The notes under the pieces are model-generated. The model made no database searches. It was not told the DNA's origin and worked only from the letters and a program-made list of their open reading frames with translations. Positions 51,212-59,812 of a DNA stretch of 64,000 nucleotides are shown here, in pieces (within the stretch, counting starts at the first letter, position 1; every line of letters starts with the position of its first letter). Source of the stretch: Thermoplasmata archaeon (GTDB taxonomy: Archaea > Thermoplasmatota > Thermoplasmata > Lutacidiplasmatales > UBA184); the NCBI GenBank assembly GCA_027315165.1, contig DAHUYN010000008.1, positions 27,534 to 91,533 of the forward strand, written 5' to 3'. The translations under genes were made by a program, and so were the position numbers.

Positions 51212-52060
51212 CTAGGCGCCGGGCGCGCGGAAGAGGCGGCGGGCGTTCCCGCCGAGGATCGCCTCGCGGTCCGCCTCGGGGAGGTCGAGCCCCTCGACGA
51301 TCGAGACGGCGGTCGCGATCGACTCGAGCGGCCAGTCCGAGCCGTAGAGGATCCGATCGGGGCCGCCGACGTAGGTGATGACCTCGAGGAGGCGGCGCCG
51401 CGCGAGCTCGACCATCCGCGAGAAGTAAGGGAGCCGCGGGGGGCCGAGGAGGCCCGAGGTGTCGGTGTAGACGTTCGGGTTCTTGTAGACGACCTCGGCG
51501 GCCTCCGTCACCCACGGATTCCCCAGGTGGCAGAGGACGAAGGAGACGCGACGGAAGCGGACGGCGACCTCGTCGACCTCGACCGGCCGCGCGTACTTGA
51601 CGAGCCCGTTCGGGTAGAGCGTGTCGCCCTGGTGGATCATCACCGGGAGCCGCCGCCGCTCGGCGAACTCGTACAACGGGTCGAGCCGGCGGTCGTGCGG
51701 GTAGAAGTGCCGGTACCCCGGGTAGAGCTTCAGGGCGACGAGGTCGCGCTCGTCCTCCCACAGCGAGAGCGCTCGCGACACCGCCTCCGCCCCGAGCGTC
51801 GGGTCGACGGTCGAGGTGCGCCAGAGTCGGCCCCCGCTCTCGGCGCCCTTCTCGGCCCCCTCGCGGAGCGTCTCCTCGACGCTCGGTGCCGTCTCGAGCT
51901 GGAGGAGGACCCCCGCACCGATCCCGGCCCCGTCGAGCTCTCCAAGGAGCCCGGCGACGCTGAAGTCGACCTCGGGCCCGTAGCTGTAGGTCTCGAGCTC
52001 GGGCCACCATTGGCTCAGGTGCAGGTGCACGTCGAAGCGTCTGTTCGCCCTCGCGGCCAC
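51212..52060 (-). CDS. Amidohydrolase-2 family TIM-barrel hydrolase
   Basis: 282 residues. Metal/catalytic motifs: FDVHLHLSQW (H-x-H), VALKLYPGYRHFYPHD, PVMIHQGDTLY, FVLCHLGNPWV and ILYGSDWPLES (final Asp), then EAILGGNARRLF, the standard end of amidohydrolase_2 proteins (ACMSD, 2-pyrone-4,6-dicarboxylate hydrolase relatives). GTG 52060 lies about 25 bp from an attcattattt box (52085-52095), which argues against the longer frame to 52117. Divergent from the class III aminotransferase; the substrate may be linked to it. Confidence 0.83.
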   Translation of the reverse strand: MAARANRRFDVHLHLSQWWPELETYSYGPEVDFSVAGLLGELDGAGIGAGVLLQLETAPSVEETLREGAEKGAESGGRLWRTSTVDPTLGAEAVSRALSLWEDERDLVALKLYPGYRHFYPHDRRLDPLYEFAERRRLPVMIHQGDTLYPNGLVKYARPVEVDEVAVRFRRVSFVLCHLGNPWVTEAAEVVYKNPNVYTDTSGLLGPPRLPYFSRMVELARRRLLEVITYVGGPDRILYGSDWPLESIATAVSIVEGLDLPEADREAILGGNARRLFRAPGA

Positions 52061-52145
52061 GCGTCGAGGGAGCCGCGGCAGGCAGAAATAATGAATAGGC
52101 CCGGGCGGCTGCTCCATAAGGGGCCCGCCCCGAGCGGGTACGACG

Positions 52146-53645
52146 ATGGGCGAGGACGAGGCGGGGTGGCTGAGCTTTCCGGACGCGCCCCGCATCCGCA
52201 CGCCGCCCCCGGGGCCCGAGTCGCGCCGGCTCCTCGCGCGCCAGGCGGCGCTCGAGACCGAGGCCGTCTCCTATCCCAAGAGCTTCCCGATCGCGGTCCG
52301 CGAGGCCCGCGGCGCGACCGTCGAGGACGTCGACGGGAACCGCTACATCGACTGGGTCTCGGGGATCTCCGTCCTGAACCTCGGCCACCGCCACCCGAGG
52401 CTCGCCCGGGCGCTCGAGGAGCAGGCGGGGCGCATCTGGCATGCCCTCGAGCTGCCGACGGAGGCCCGGGTCGCCTTCCTCGAGACGCTCGCCGGCCTCC
52501 TGCCGCCCGGGCTCAAGGGCCGCGCCCGCGTCCTCTTCACGGTCACCGGCGGAGACGCCGTCGAGACGGCCGTCAACATCGCCGAGTACGTCAAGGGCCG
52601 CAAGGGGGTCGTCGCCTTCTCGGGCGCCTACCACGGCGTCCACGGCGGCGCGGCGAACCTCACGAGCGGCCGGAAGTACCACACGACCACGGCCTTCCAC
52701 GGCGGGAGCATCGTCCGGGTCCCGTACCCGAACCCCTACCGGCCCGTCCTCGACGGGGACGGCGAGAGCGCCGCGGGAACGCTCGCCTACCTCGAGTCGC
52801 TCGTGAGCGACCCCTACTCGGGCGTCGACGAGCTCGCCGCCGTCCTCGTCGAGCCGATCCTCGGTGAGGGCGGCTACGTCGTCCCGCCCGACGACTTCCT
52901 CCCCGGGCTCCGCGAGTTCTGCGACCGCCACGACCTGCTCCTGATCGCCGACGAGGTCCAGACGGGCCTCGGGCGGACCGGGAAGTTCTGGGCCGTCGAG
53001 CACGCGCGGGTCGCCCCGGACCTGCTCTGCATCGCCAAGACGATCGGGGGGGGCCTGCCGGTGTCGATGGTCGCCTACCGCGACGACCTCGGCCGGGAGC
53101 TCCCCACGGGGTTCCATCTCGGGACGTATCGCGGGAACCCGCTCGCGCTCGCCGTCGGCACCGAGGTGCTGCGGGTCCTCCGAGAGGAGGAGTGGCCCGA
53201 GCGGACCCGGGTGCGCGGCGAGCGGCTCCTCAAGCGGTTCCGGGAGATCGCGGAGCGGACGACCTCGCTCGGCGACGTCCGCGGCCGCGGGTTCATGATC
53301 GGCCTCGAGCTCGTCAGCGACCGGGCCCGCCGCACCCCGTCGGGGGAGCGGGCCAAGGCGATGCGCCGCGAGATGCTGGCCAACGGGCTCTTGATGCACA
53401 CCTGCGGCCCGTGGGACCAGGTCCTGCGGTTCATGGCCCCGCTCGTCATCGAGGACCCGCTCCTCGAGCGGGGCCTGGCGATCTTCGAGTCGGCGCTCCA
53501 CACGCTCGAGTCGGGCCCCACCGGGCCGCTCACCTCTCCGGCGGGGACGACCCCGCCCCACCCGGGTCCGGTCCCCGGCCCGTGGATCCCGCCGCCGGTC
53601 CACCACCCGGTCCCGCCCGCGCCCCCCGGCCGCTCGCTCCCGTAG
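52146..53645 (+). CDS. Class III PLP-dependent aminotransferase with Pro-rich C-terminal tail
   Basis: 499 residues. VEDVDGNRYIDWVSGISVLN, FTVTGGDAVETAVNIAEYVK, AFSGAYHGVHGGAANL, LIADEVQTGLGRTGKFW (Asp), CIAKTIGGGLPVSMVAY (Schiff-base Lys) and LGDVRGRGFMIGLELV: the 4-aminobutyrate/diaminobutyrate branch. Residues 458-499 form an unusual Pro-rich tail (PGPVPGPWIPPPVHHPVPP). Paralogous to the gene at 6.6-7.9 kb. A ccataagg box is about 26 bp from the ATG. The CARF-like regulator gene begins 12 bp after its stop. The aldehyde dehydrogenases downstream could complete a GABA- or polyamine-type catabolic route (inference). Confidence 0.87.
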   Translation: MGEDEAGWLSFPDAPRIRTPPPGPESRRLLARQAALETEAVSYPKSFPIAVREARGATVEDVDGNRYIDWVSGISVLNLGHRHPRLARALEEQAGRIWHALELPTEARVAFLETLAGLLPPGLKGRARVLFTVTGGDAVETAVNIAEYVKGRKGVVAFSGAYHGVHGGAANLTSGRKYHTTTAFHGGSIVRVPYPNPYRPVLDGDGESAAGTLAYLESLVSDPYSGVDELAAVLVEPILGEGGYVVPPDDFLPGLREFCDRHDLLLIADEVQTGLGRTGKFWAVEHARVAPDLLCIAKTIGGGLPVSMVAYRDDLGRELPTGFHLGTYRGNPLALAVGTEVLRVLREEEWPERTRVRGERLLKRFREIAERTTSLGDVRGRGFMIGLELVSDRARRTPSGERAKAMRREMLANGLLMHTCGPWDQVLRFMAPLVIEDPLLERGLAIFESALHTLESGPTGPLTSPAGTTPPHPGPVPGPWIPPPVHHPVPPAPPGRSLP

Positions 53646-53657
53646 GACGGTCCCACG

Positions 53658-54521
53658 GTGACGACGCCCGGGCCGAACCGCCGACACCGCCCCGCGGGGA
53701 GGGCCCCGCCGCTCGCCTTCGGCGACCCGCACGCGCGCATCCACATCGCCCCGGTCGGCTTCGAGGTCGAGCGCGTCACGGAGCCGATCCTCAACGAACG
53801 CGCCGACCGGGCCTATCTCCTCACGAGAACGGGGGATGACGCCGCGGCCCCCTTCCTCGAGGAGGTCGTCCGACGGCTTCGCGCCGCGCCGTACCCGATC
53901 GACGTCCGCGTCGAGCGGACGGAGATCTGGAACGTGTTCGGGGCCCTCGGCCTCTACCGGCGGATCTTCGAGGAGGAGCGACGGGCCGACCGTCGCGCGG
54001 GCGGGGTCGTCCCGGTCCGCGTCAACGTCTCGACCGGCACGAAGATCACCGCGATCGCCGGCACGCTCGCCTGCATGCTCTGGCGCGGCGAGGCCTACTA
54101 CGTCCAGGTCGCGAAGGCCTGGTACTCGGGGCTCACGCCCCGCATCCGGCCGGTCAACGACGTCGTCCGCGGCGTCGACCCGGTCTCGGTCTACGAGCTT
54201 CGGGCCCCCGGGCCCGAGCTCGTCGAGGTCCTCGAAGCGCTCGCCCGGCGCGGCGGCAGCCTCCGCAAGCGCGAGCTGATCCGCGAGATCGGCCTCGACC
54301 GGCTCGCCCGGGCCGACGGCCGGCCCGCGTCGGCCCAAGCGCAGCACAGCCGGCTCCGGACGCGCCTCGTCCCGCTCGAGCACCGCTGGGGGTTCGTCCA
54401 GAGCGACCCCGGCGGGGCTCGGGGCCGGATCCGGCTCACCGACCAGGGTCGGCTCGCCCTCCTGATGTTCGGCCCCGGCCTCCACGCCCCGCCCGAGTCG
54501 TCCGAGGCGGTGCGGAAGTAA
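53658..54521 (+). CDS. HFX_2341/DUF6293-type regulator with CARF-like domain and winged helix
   Basis: 287 residues. N-terminal Rossmann-like sensor: IHIAPVGFEVERVTEPILNE, ADRAYLLTRTGDD, and VPVRVNVSTGTKITAIAGTL, the N-x-(S)TGTK loop characteristic of CARF nucleotide-binding domains. The C terminus is a winged helix (LEALARRGGSLRKRELIREI, then RIRLTDQGRLALLMF). Members occur as euryarchaeal transcription factors of unknown ligand. GTG 53658 is 12 bp after the aminotransferase, so it probably controls this operon in response to a small molecule. No CRISPR or cas gene is nearby. Confidence 0.78.
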   Translation: MTTPGPNRRHRPAGRAPPLAFGDPHARIHIAPVGFEVERVTEPILNERADRAYLLTRTGDDAAAPFLEEVVRRLRAAPYPIDVRVERTEIWNVFGALGLYRRIFEEERRADRRAGGVVPVRVNVSTGTKITAIAGTLACMLWRGEAYYVQVAKAWYSGLTPRIRPVNDVVRGVDPVSVYELRAPGPELVEVLEALARRGGSLRKRELIREIGLDRLARADGRPASAQAQHSRLRTRLVPLEHRWGFVQSDPGGARGRIRLTDQGRLALLMFGPGLHAPPESSEAVRK

Positions 54522-54752
54522 CGGATTTAACGGATTTATCACTTAAGAAGCTAAGTATCCCCGAGGCTCAGAGTCGCTCGGGATGTCGGACGGAGCAGCG
54601 AGACCGGCGGTTGCAACGCCCGTTCCCGTCCCGGTACGGACCCTGCGGGTGCACCAGGCGGCGCGAGCGCCGCGGCCGAAGCGGGTCCGCTACCCTCCCT
54701 ATGCCCCGCCGCCCGGTCCCACCCGCCGGACGGCCCTCCTCCCTCTCCGCCG
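54522..54752 (+). other. AT-rich island and possible small transcript
   Basis: 231 bp between convergent genes. 54519-54561 is the most A/T-rich stretch of the window: a direct repeat aacggattt-aacggattt followed by atcacttaagaagctaagtat. Boxes cttaag and ctaagtat lie 24-40 bp before ATG 54583, which opens a 77-codon frame (54583-54816) rich in Pro, Arg and Ala whose last 64 bp run antisense into the aldehyde dehydrogenase. The island could instead end transcription of the regulator operon, or promote a small RNA. No tRNA-like cloverleaf was seen. Confidence 0.4.
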
Positions 54753-56243
54753 CTACGCCGAGGGGTCGAAGTTCACCGAGACGAGCTTCACCTCGGTCAT
54801 CTCGCCCATCGCGTAGCGGAGCCCCTCGCGGCCGAGCCCGCTCAGGCGGATCCCCCCGAACGGCAGCGCGTCCCACCGCAGCGTCGTCGGGTCGTTGATG
54901 TGCACGCCCCCGGCCCGGATCCGTCGGGCCATCGCGAAGGCGCGCTTGAGATCGTTCGTGTAGACCGACGCCTGCAGGCCGAACGGGGTGCCGTTGGCGA
55001 TGCGGACCGCGGCGTCGTCGTCCGCGAACCGGATCACCGGCGACACGGGCCCGAACGGCTCCTCCTGGGCGATGCGGGCGTTCGGAGGCACGCGGTCGAG
55101 GACCGTCGGGGCGAAGTAGGAGCCGGGCCGGTCCCGCAGCGGCGCGCCGCCCGTCACGAGCCGGGCGTCCCGCCCGGTCGCGTCGGCGACGAGCCCCTCG
55201 AGGCGGCGGACGGCCCCCGCGTCGATCACCGGGCCGACCTGGGTCTCTTCCGAGAGCGCCGGGCCGACGCGGAGGGCGCGGACCCGCTCGGCGTACCGCG
55301 AGACGAACGCGTCGGCGACGCTCTCCTGGACGAGGATCCGCTTCGACGCGGTGCAGACCTGCCCCGAGAAGGAGAAGGCGCCGCGGGCGGCGTGCGCCGC
55401 GGCGAGGTCGAGCGGGGAGTCGTCGAGGACGACGAACGGGTCGAGCCCGCCCATCTCGAGGATCAGCCGCTTGGCGTGGCGCGCGGCCCGCGCGGCGATC
55501 CCCGTCCCGACCTCCGTCGACCCCGTGAACGTGACGAGGCGCGTCGCGGGGTGCTCGACGAGCGCGTCGCCGACCGTTCCGCCCGGGCCGAGGACGACGT
55601 TGAGGACCCCGTCCGGCAGCCCGGCGGCCTTCGCGTGCTCGGCGAGGCGCAGGGCCGTGAACGGGGCGGCGCTCGTCGGCTTCGCGACGACCGGATCCCC
55701 CGCGGCGAGGGCCGGCGCGACCTTGTGCGACAGCAGATTGAGCGGGAAGTTGAACGGCCCTATCGCGACGACGACCCCGATCGGGTCACGGACGGTGAAC
55801 AGGAGCCGGTGCTCGTTGCCGTCCGGCAGCTCGTAGGCGTCGGCGGGAAACGTCTCCCCCGTGAGGTGCCGGATCTCCTCCGCGGCGAACCGGAACACCC
55901 CGACGGCCCTCGTCACCTCGACGCGCGCGTCGACGATCGGCTTGCCGACCTCGGAGGCGATCGTCCGGGCCATCTCCTCGCGGTCCTGCTCGAGGCGGTC
56001 GGCGAGCGCGCGCAGGATCCTCGCGCGGGCGTGCCCCGGCGTCGTCCCCCAGCGCTCGGCGACCGCGTCGGCCGCCTCGACGGCGCGCGCCGCATCGTCG
56101 GCGGTGCCGACGGCGACCTCGCCGAGCGGACGACCCGTCGACGGGTCGATGACGGGGCGGTACGACTTCGAGGACGGCGGGACCAAGGCCCCGTTGAGGA
56201 ACAGGTCGGCCCGCGCGGGCCGGTCCTCGTCAGGAGCGGACGT
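54753..56243 (-). CDS. Aldehyde dehydrogenase family protein, start codon uncertain
   Basis: About 480-496 residues. FNFPLNLLSHKVAPALAAGD and KPTSAAPFTA (NAD site), FTGSTEVGTGIA, general base Glu in ILEMGGLDPFVVLD, nucleophile Cys in SFSGQVCTASKRILVQ, EEPFGPVSPVIRF. Resembles the lactaldehyde/succinate-semialdehyde/glyceraldehyde-3-phosphate (GAPN-like) branch. Between the preceding gene's stop and the conserved N-terminal LFLNGALVP there is no ATG, GTG or TTG in frame. A ggagg sits just before an ACG at 56243; the first usual start is TTG 56186, which would remove LFLNGA. Coordinates use the ACG. It is transcribed with the ALDH upstream (11-bp gap). Confidence 0.82.
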   Translation of the reverse strand, partial: TSAPDEDRPARADLFLNGALVPPSSKSYRPVIDPSTGRPLGEVAVGTADDAARAVEAADAVAERWGTTPGHARARILRALADRLEQDREEMARTIASEVGKPIVDARVEVTRAVGVFRFAAEEIRHLTGETFPADAYELPDGNEHRLLFTVRDPIGVVVAIGPFNFPLNLLSHKVAPALAAGDPVVAKPTSAAPFTALRLAEHAKAAGLPDGVLNVVLGPGGTVGDALVEHPATRLVTFTGSTEVGTGIAARAARHAKRLILEMGGLDPFVVLDDSPLDLAAAHAARGAFSFSGQVCTASKRILVQESVADAFVSRYAERVRALRVGPALSEETQVGPVIDAGAVRRLEGLVADATGRDARLVTGGAPLRDRPGSYFAPTVLDRVPPNARIAQEEPFGPVSPVIRFADDDAAVRIANGTPFGLQASVYTNDLKRAFAMARRIRAGGVHINDPTTLRWDALPFGGIRLSGLGREGLRYAMGEMTEVKLVSVNFDPSA

Positions 56244-56254
56244 GGAGCCTCCCG

Positions 56255-57748
56255 CTACGCCGGGTCGCCGTAGGTCGTGTAGTGCCAGGCCTTCCGCGCC
56301 TGGCCCGTGAGGTCGATGTAGACGTTCTTGACGATCGTGTAGTCGGCGAGCGAGTCGGTCCCGAGGTCCTTGCCGAAGCCGGACTGCTTCATCCCCCCGT
56401 GCGGGGTCTCGGAGCCGAGCGGCAGGTGGTCGTTGACCCAGACGTCCCCGAACCGGAGCGCGTTCGCGGCCCGGATCGCGGTCCGCACGTCGCGCGTCCA
56501 GACGCTGCCCGCGAGACCGTAGTCGACCCCGTTGGCGATCGCGACCGCCTCGTCGAAGTCGTGGAACTCGAGGACGTCGAGGACCGGGCCGAAGATCTCC
56601 TGCTGCGCGACGACCATATCGGGCGCGACGCCCGAGAGGACCGTCGGGACGACGAACGCGCTCGCCGCCGTCGGGCCGACGCCCGCCTTGCCGCCGAGCT
56701 CGACCTTCGCGCCCTCGTCGACGCCCTTGTCGATGAACTCGAGGACCCGGCGCTGGTGCGTCGGGTGGACCAGCGGTCCGAGGTCCGTCGTGCGCCGGAG
56801 CGGGTCCCCCGTGCGGATCGTCGCGGCGCGCTCGAGGAGGCGCTCGAGGAACCGCTCGCGCACGCTCTCGTGGACGATCAGGCGCGTCGCGGCGGTGCAG
56901 TCCTGCCCGCCGTTGACGTAGCCGCCCACGATCGCGCCCTCGACGGCGGCCGCGAGGTCGGCGTCGGCGAACACGAGGAACGGGGCCTTCCCGCCGAGCT
57001 CGAGCTGGACGCGCTTGACGGTGTGGCTCGCCGCCTCCATCACGCGCCGGCCGGTGGCGGTGTCGCCCGTGAGCGAGACCAGGTCGACCTTCGGGTTCCG
57101 CGTGAGCTCGTCCCCGACGACCTCTCCCGGACCCGTGACGACGTTGAGCGCCCCGGGGAGCAGGCCGGCGTCGTGGAAGGCCCGGGCGAGCTCGAGGGTG
57201 GTGAGCGGCGTCCAGCTCGCGGGCTTGAGGACGACCGTGTTGCCGACCGCGAGGGCCGGGCCGATCTTCCAGACGGCCATCATGAACGGGTAGTTCCACG
57301 GCGTGATCGACGCGACAACGCCGACCGGCTCGCGGCGGAAGATCGTCGTCCCGTCGCCGGTGAACTCCCCCGGGCTCTTCGCGTCGAGGGTGCGGCAGGC
57401 ACCGGCGTAGAAGACCAGGTTGTCGATCGCGAACGGGATGTCCGCGTCGGCCGCCTGCTTGATCGTCTTGCCCTGGTTCCGGCTCTCGAGCTCGGCGATC
57501 GCCCCCGCGCGCTCGGAGAGGAGCCGCGCGGCCTTGAGGAAGACCTCGGCGCGGGCCCTCGGCGCGAGCCGGGGCCACGGACCGGCGTCGAACGCCCGGC
57601 GCGCCGCGTCGATCGCGGCCCTCGCGTCCTCGCGGTCCCCCTTCGCAGCCTCGCCGACCGTCGCGCCGTCGTACGGGCTCAGCACCCGCTGCGTCGCGCC
57701 CCCGCGCGCGGGCACCCAGGCCCCGTCCACGAACATCGTCGCGCCCAT
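56255..57748 (-). CDS. Aldehyde dehydrogenase (betaine/aminobutyraldehyde dehydrogenase-like)
   Basis: 497 residues, full length. ITPWNYPFMMAVWKIGPALA with VLKPASWTPLT (NAD binding), LTGDTATGRRVMEAAS, base Glu in VQLELGGKAPFLVF, nucleophile Cys in YVNGGQDCTAATRLIV, QEIFGPVLDVLEFHD and PHGGMKQSGFGKDLG at the end, the form seen in gamma-aminobutyraldehyde and betaine aldehyde dehydrogenases. It would oxidise an omega-amino aldehyde to the acid for transamination by the class III enzymes. First gene of a two-ALDH operon; an A/T box (atatcgtcttag, 57781-57792) lies about 35-40 bp upstream. Confidence 0.9.
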   Translation of the reverse strand: MGATMFVDGAWVPARGGATQRVLSPYDGATVGEAAKGDREDARAAIDAARRAFDAGPWPRLAPRARAEVFLKAARLLSERAGAIAELESRNQGKTIKQAADADIPFAIDNLVFYAGACRTLDAKSPGEFTGDGTTIFRREPVGVVASITPWNYPFMMAVWKIGPALAVGNTVVLKPASWTPLTTLELARAFHDAGLLPGALNVVTGPGEVVGDELTRNPKVDLVSLTGDTATGRRVMEAASHTVKRVQLELGGKAPFLVFADADLAAAVEGAIVGGYVNGGQDCTAATRLIVHESVRERFLERLLERAATIRTGDPLRRTTDLGPLVHPTHQRRVLEFIDKGVDEGAKVELGGKAGVGPTAASAFVVPTVLSGVAPDMVVAQQEIFGPVLDVLEFHDFDEAVAIANGVDYGLAGSVWTRDVRTAIRAANALRFGDVWVNDHLPLGSETPHGGMKQSGFGKDLGTDSLADYTIVKNVYIDLTGQARKAWHYTTYGDPA

Positions 57749-57891
57749 CTCGGACCCCGGGCGCCCGAGGTTCGGGGCCGCTAAGACGATATTGCCGACC
57801 CGCGCCGCGTCCGAGGCCTTCCGCCGCGCGTGACAGGGTTTATCAAGGGTGAGTTCCTCGCAGGGCCAGCCTTCCCTCGGGGGGGAGTTCG

Positions 57892-59802
57892 ATGGATCCT
57901 AAGTGGACACGGGTCATTGTGGTCGTCGTCGTCGTGGTCGTCATCCTCGCCGGGATCGGACTCTACGTCTTCCGGCCGAAGAGCTCGCCGGGGGCGAAGA
58001 TCCTCAAGATCGACCAGGCCGAGACGGTCGACTCGCTCGACCCCGCCGTCACGTTCTCGACCCCGGGATGGGCCGCCGTGCAGCAGGAGTACCAGGGCCT
58101 CGTCCAGTACAACGGCTCGTCGAGCACGGCCTTCTCGGGCGTGCTCGCCGAGAGCTGGACCGTCTCGAACGGGAGCCTCAGCTGGACCTTCCACCTCTGG
58201 CCCGGCGCGCACTTCTCCAACGGCGACCCCATCACCGCCTACACGATGTGGTTCAGCCTCTACCGGAGCCTCCTGCTCGAGCAGGGGCCCCAGTTCATCC
58301 TCGAGCAGAACTTCTTCTCGCCGAGCCTGACGAGCGCCTACGGGCTCTACTACGGGTCCAACCTTACGGTCGTCCAGGCGGCGAACACGACGCTCGCCGC
58401 GGACCTGAACGCGTGGGACTTCACCGCCCCGACGGCCTCCGAGCTCGCGACGATGGAGCTCGGGAACCAGTCGTTCCAGGTGATCAACAACCTCACCCTC
58501 CAGCTCAACGTCGGCTACGGCTACCTCGACGAGGGGCTCAACGCCACGGGGGTCCCCTACTGGGCCCCGGTCCCGTACACCTACCTCCTCGCGACCCTCA
58601 GCGCGCCGAACTCCTACGCCGTCGACCCGAAGGTCGTCCAGGCGAACGGCGGCGTCGTCGAGGGCCAGCCTCTCGCCTACCTCTCGACGAACACGGTCGG
58701 CTCGGGCCAGTATCTCCTGAGCGGCTACTCCGACATCTCGGGGGGCGGCTACACGCTCACCCCCGACCCGAACTATTGGGGGAGGGCCGCCTACGCCCAG
58801 GACCCGTGGAACCACGAGATCCAGCCGGCGAACACGACGATCCAGGTCATCTTCCAGCAGCTGCAGTCGGTCACGATCAACGACCTCAAGACCGGCCTCG
58901 TCCAGGAGGCGTCGTTCGCCTACACCGGCCCCTCGACGATCTCGCAGCTCCAGGGGATCTCCGGGCTCACGGTCTCGGCGCTCCCGACGATCTACGGGGC
59001 CACCGGCGGCTCGTGGTGGATCTACATGAACCAGAACACCTTCCCGTTCAACAACCTCACCGTGCGCGAGGCGATCGCCCACGCGATCAACTACACGCAG
59101 ATCGTCGACCAGGCGTTCGGCGGCTACGCGAGCCAGTGGGTCGGGCCCGTCCCGCCGTCCTACCCCTACTACGATCCCCAGGGGCTCTCCCCGTATCCCT
59201 ACAACCTCGCGCTCGCGCAGCAGGAGATCGCGAGCTCCCCCTGCGCGGCGAACGCCTGCGCCGGCACCGCGATCCCCTACGCCTACCTCTCGACGGGGAC
59301 CGACTGGTCCGACACGGCGCAGTACCTCAAGCAGGACCTGGCCCAGATCGGGATCACCATCCAGCCCGTCCCGATCTCCCTGGACCAGCTCTACCAGGAG
59401 CAGGCGCTGACGAGCAGCGGGACCTGCACGACCGCGACGACCGCGAACGGCGGACCGTTCCCGATGGGCCAGGAGTTCTACACGAGCGACTACATCTCGC
59501 CGGACGACTGGACGCAGAACGACGCCGTGAGCTACGGGAGCGCGAACCTGTGCATGAGCGCGTATGCGAACTCGACGATGGACTCGCTCATCTACACGGC
59601 GGCCGCGGAGACGAACGCCGCGAACCTGACGAGCGACTACACGCAGATGACCAGCATGATGTACTACAACTACACCGACATCTGGCTCGTCTCCCCGACG
59701 GCGTTCACCGTCGCGTCGGACAACGTCCACGGCTACGTCCAGAACCCGATGGGGAGCGCCGAGCCCTACGTCACGCTGTTCAACACGGAGTGGCTGAGCT
59801 AG
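57892..59802 (+). CDS. Oligopeptide ABC transporter substrate-binding protein (SBP_bac_5)
   Basis: 636 residues. An N-terminal signal-anchor helix of valines (VIVVVVVVVVILAGIGLYVF) without a lipobox Cys tethers it to the membrane. Family landmarks: KIDQAETVDSLDPAVTF, GVLAESWTVSNGSLSWTFHL, HFSNGDPITAYTMWFSLYR, the OppA-like region GSGQYLLSGYS, and NNLTVREAIAHAINYTQIVD. Many N-x-S/T and Tyr/Trp/Asn residues. Captures peptides outside the cell for the OppBCDF complex encoded convergently 10 bp downstream. Box tttatcaa (57839-57846) and ggggggag precede the ATG, so this gene may be expressed separately from the permease operon. Confidence 0.9.
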   Translation: MDPKWTRVIVVVVVVVVILAGIGLYVFRPKSSPGAKILKIDQAETVDSLDPAVTFSTPGWAAVQQEYQGLVQYNGSSSTAFSGVLAESWTVSNGSLSWTFHLWPGAHFSNGDPITAYTMWFSLYRSLLLEQGPQFILEQNFFSPSLTSAYGLYYGSNLTVVQAANTTLAADLNAWDFTAPTASELATMELGNQSFQVINNLTLQLNVGYGYLDEGLNATGVPYWAPVPYTYLLATLSAPNSYAVDPKVVQANGGVVEGQPLAYLSTNTVGSGQYLLSGYSDISGGGYTLTPDPNYWGRAAYAQDPWNHEIQPANTTIQVIFQQLQSVTINDLKTGLVQEASFAYTGPSTISQLQGISGLTVSALPTIYGATGGSWWIYMNQNTFPFNNLTVREAIAHAINYTQIVDQAFGGYASQWVGPVPPSYPYYDPQGLSPYPYNLALAQQEIASSPCAANACAGTAIPYAYLSTGTDWSDTAQYLKQDLAQIGITIQPVPISLDQLYQEQALTSSGTCTTATTANGGPFPMGQEFYTSDYISPDDWTQNDAVSYGSANLCMSAYANSTMDSLIYTAAAETNAANLTSDYTQMTSMMYYNYTDIWLVSPTAFTVASDNVHGYVQNPMGSAEPYVTLFNTEWLS

Positions 59803-59812
59803 GTCGCGACGG

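Noticed and set aside
53658..54521. CRISPR-associated locus
   Set aside because: The CARF-like protein has no cas gene, repeat array or leader nearby, so it is treated as an ordinary regulator.
51105..54542. An 1,145-codon open frame on the minus strand
   Set aside because: Low-complexity Arg/Ala/Glu/Asp translation antisense to the aminotransferase and regulator, whose motifs are intact; a GC-driven shadow.
54560..54750. tRNA or other structured RNA after the AT-rich island
   Set aside because: No acceptor-stem pairing, T-loop GGTTCRA sequence or anticodon arm could be found by eye; kept only as an unassigned region.
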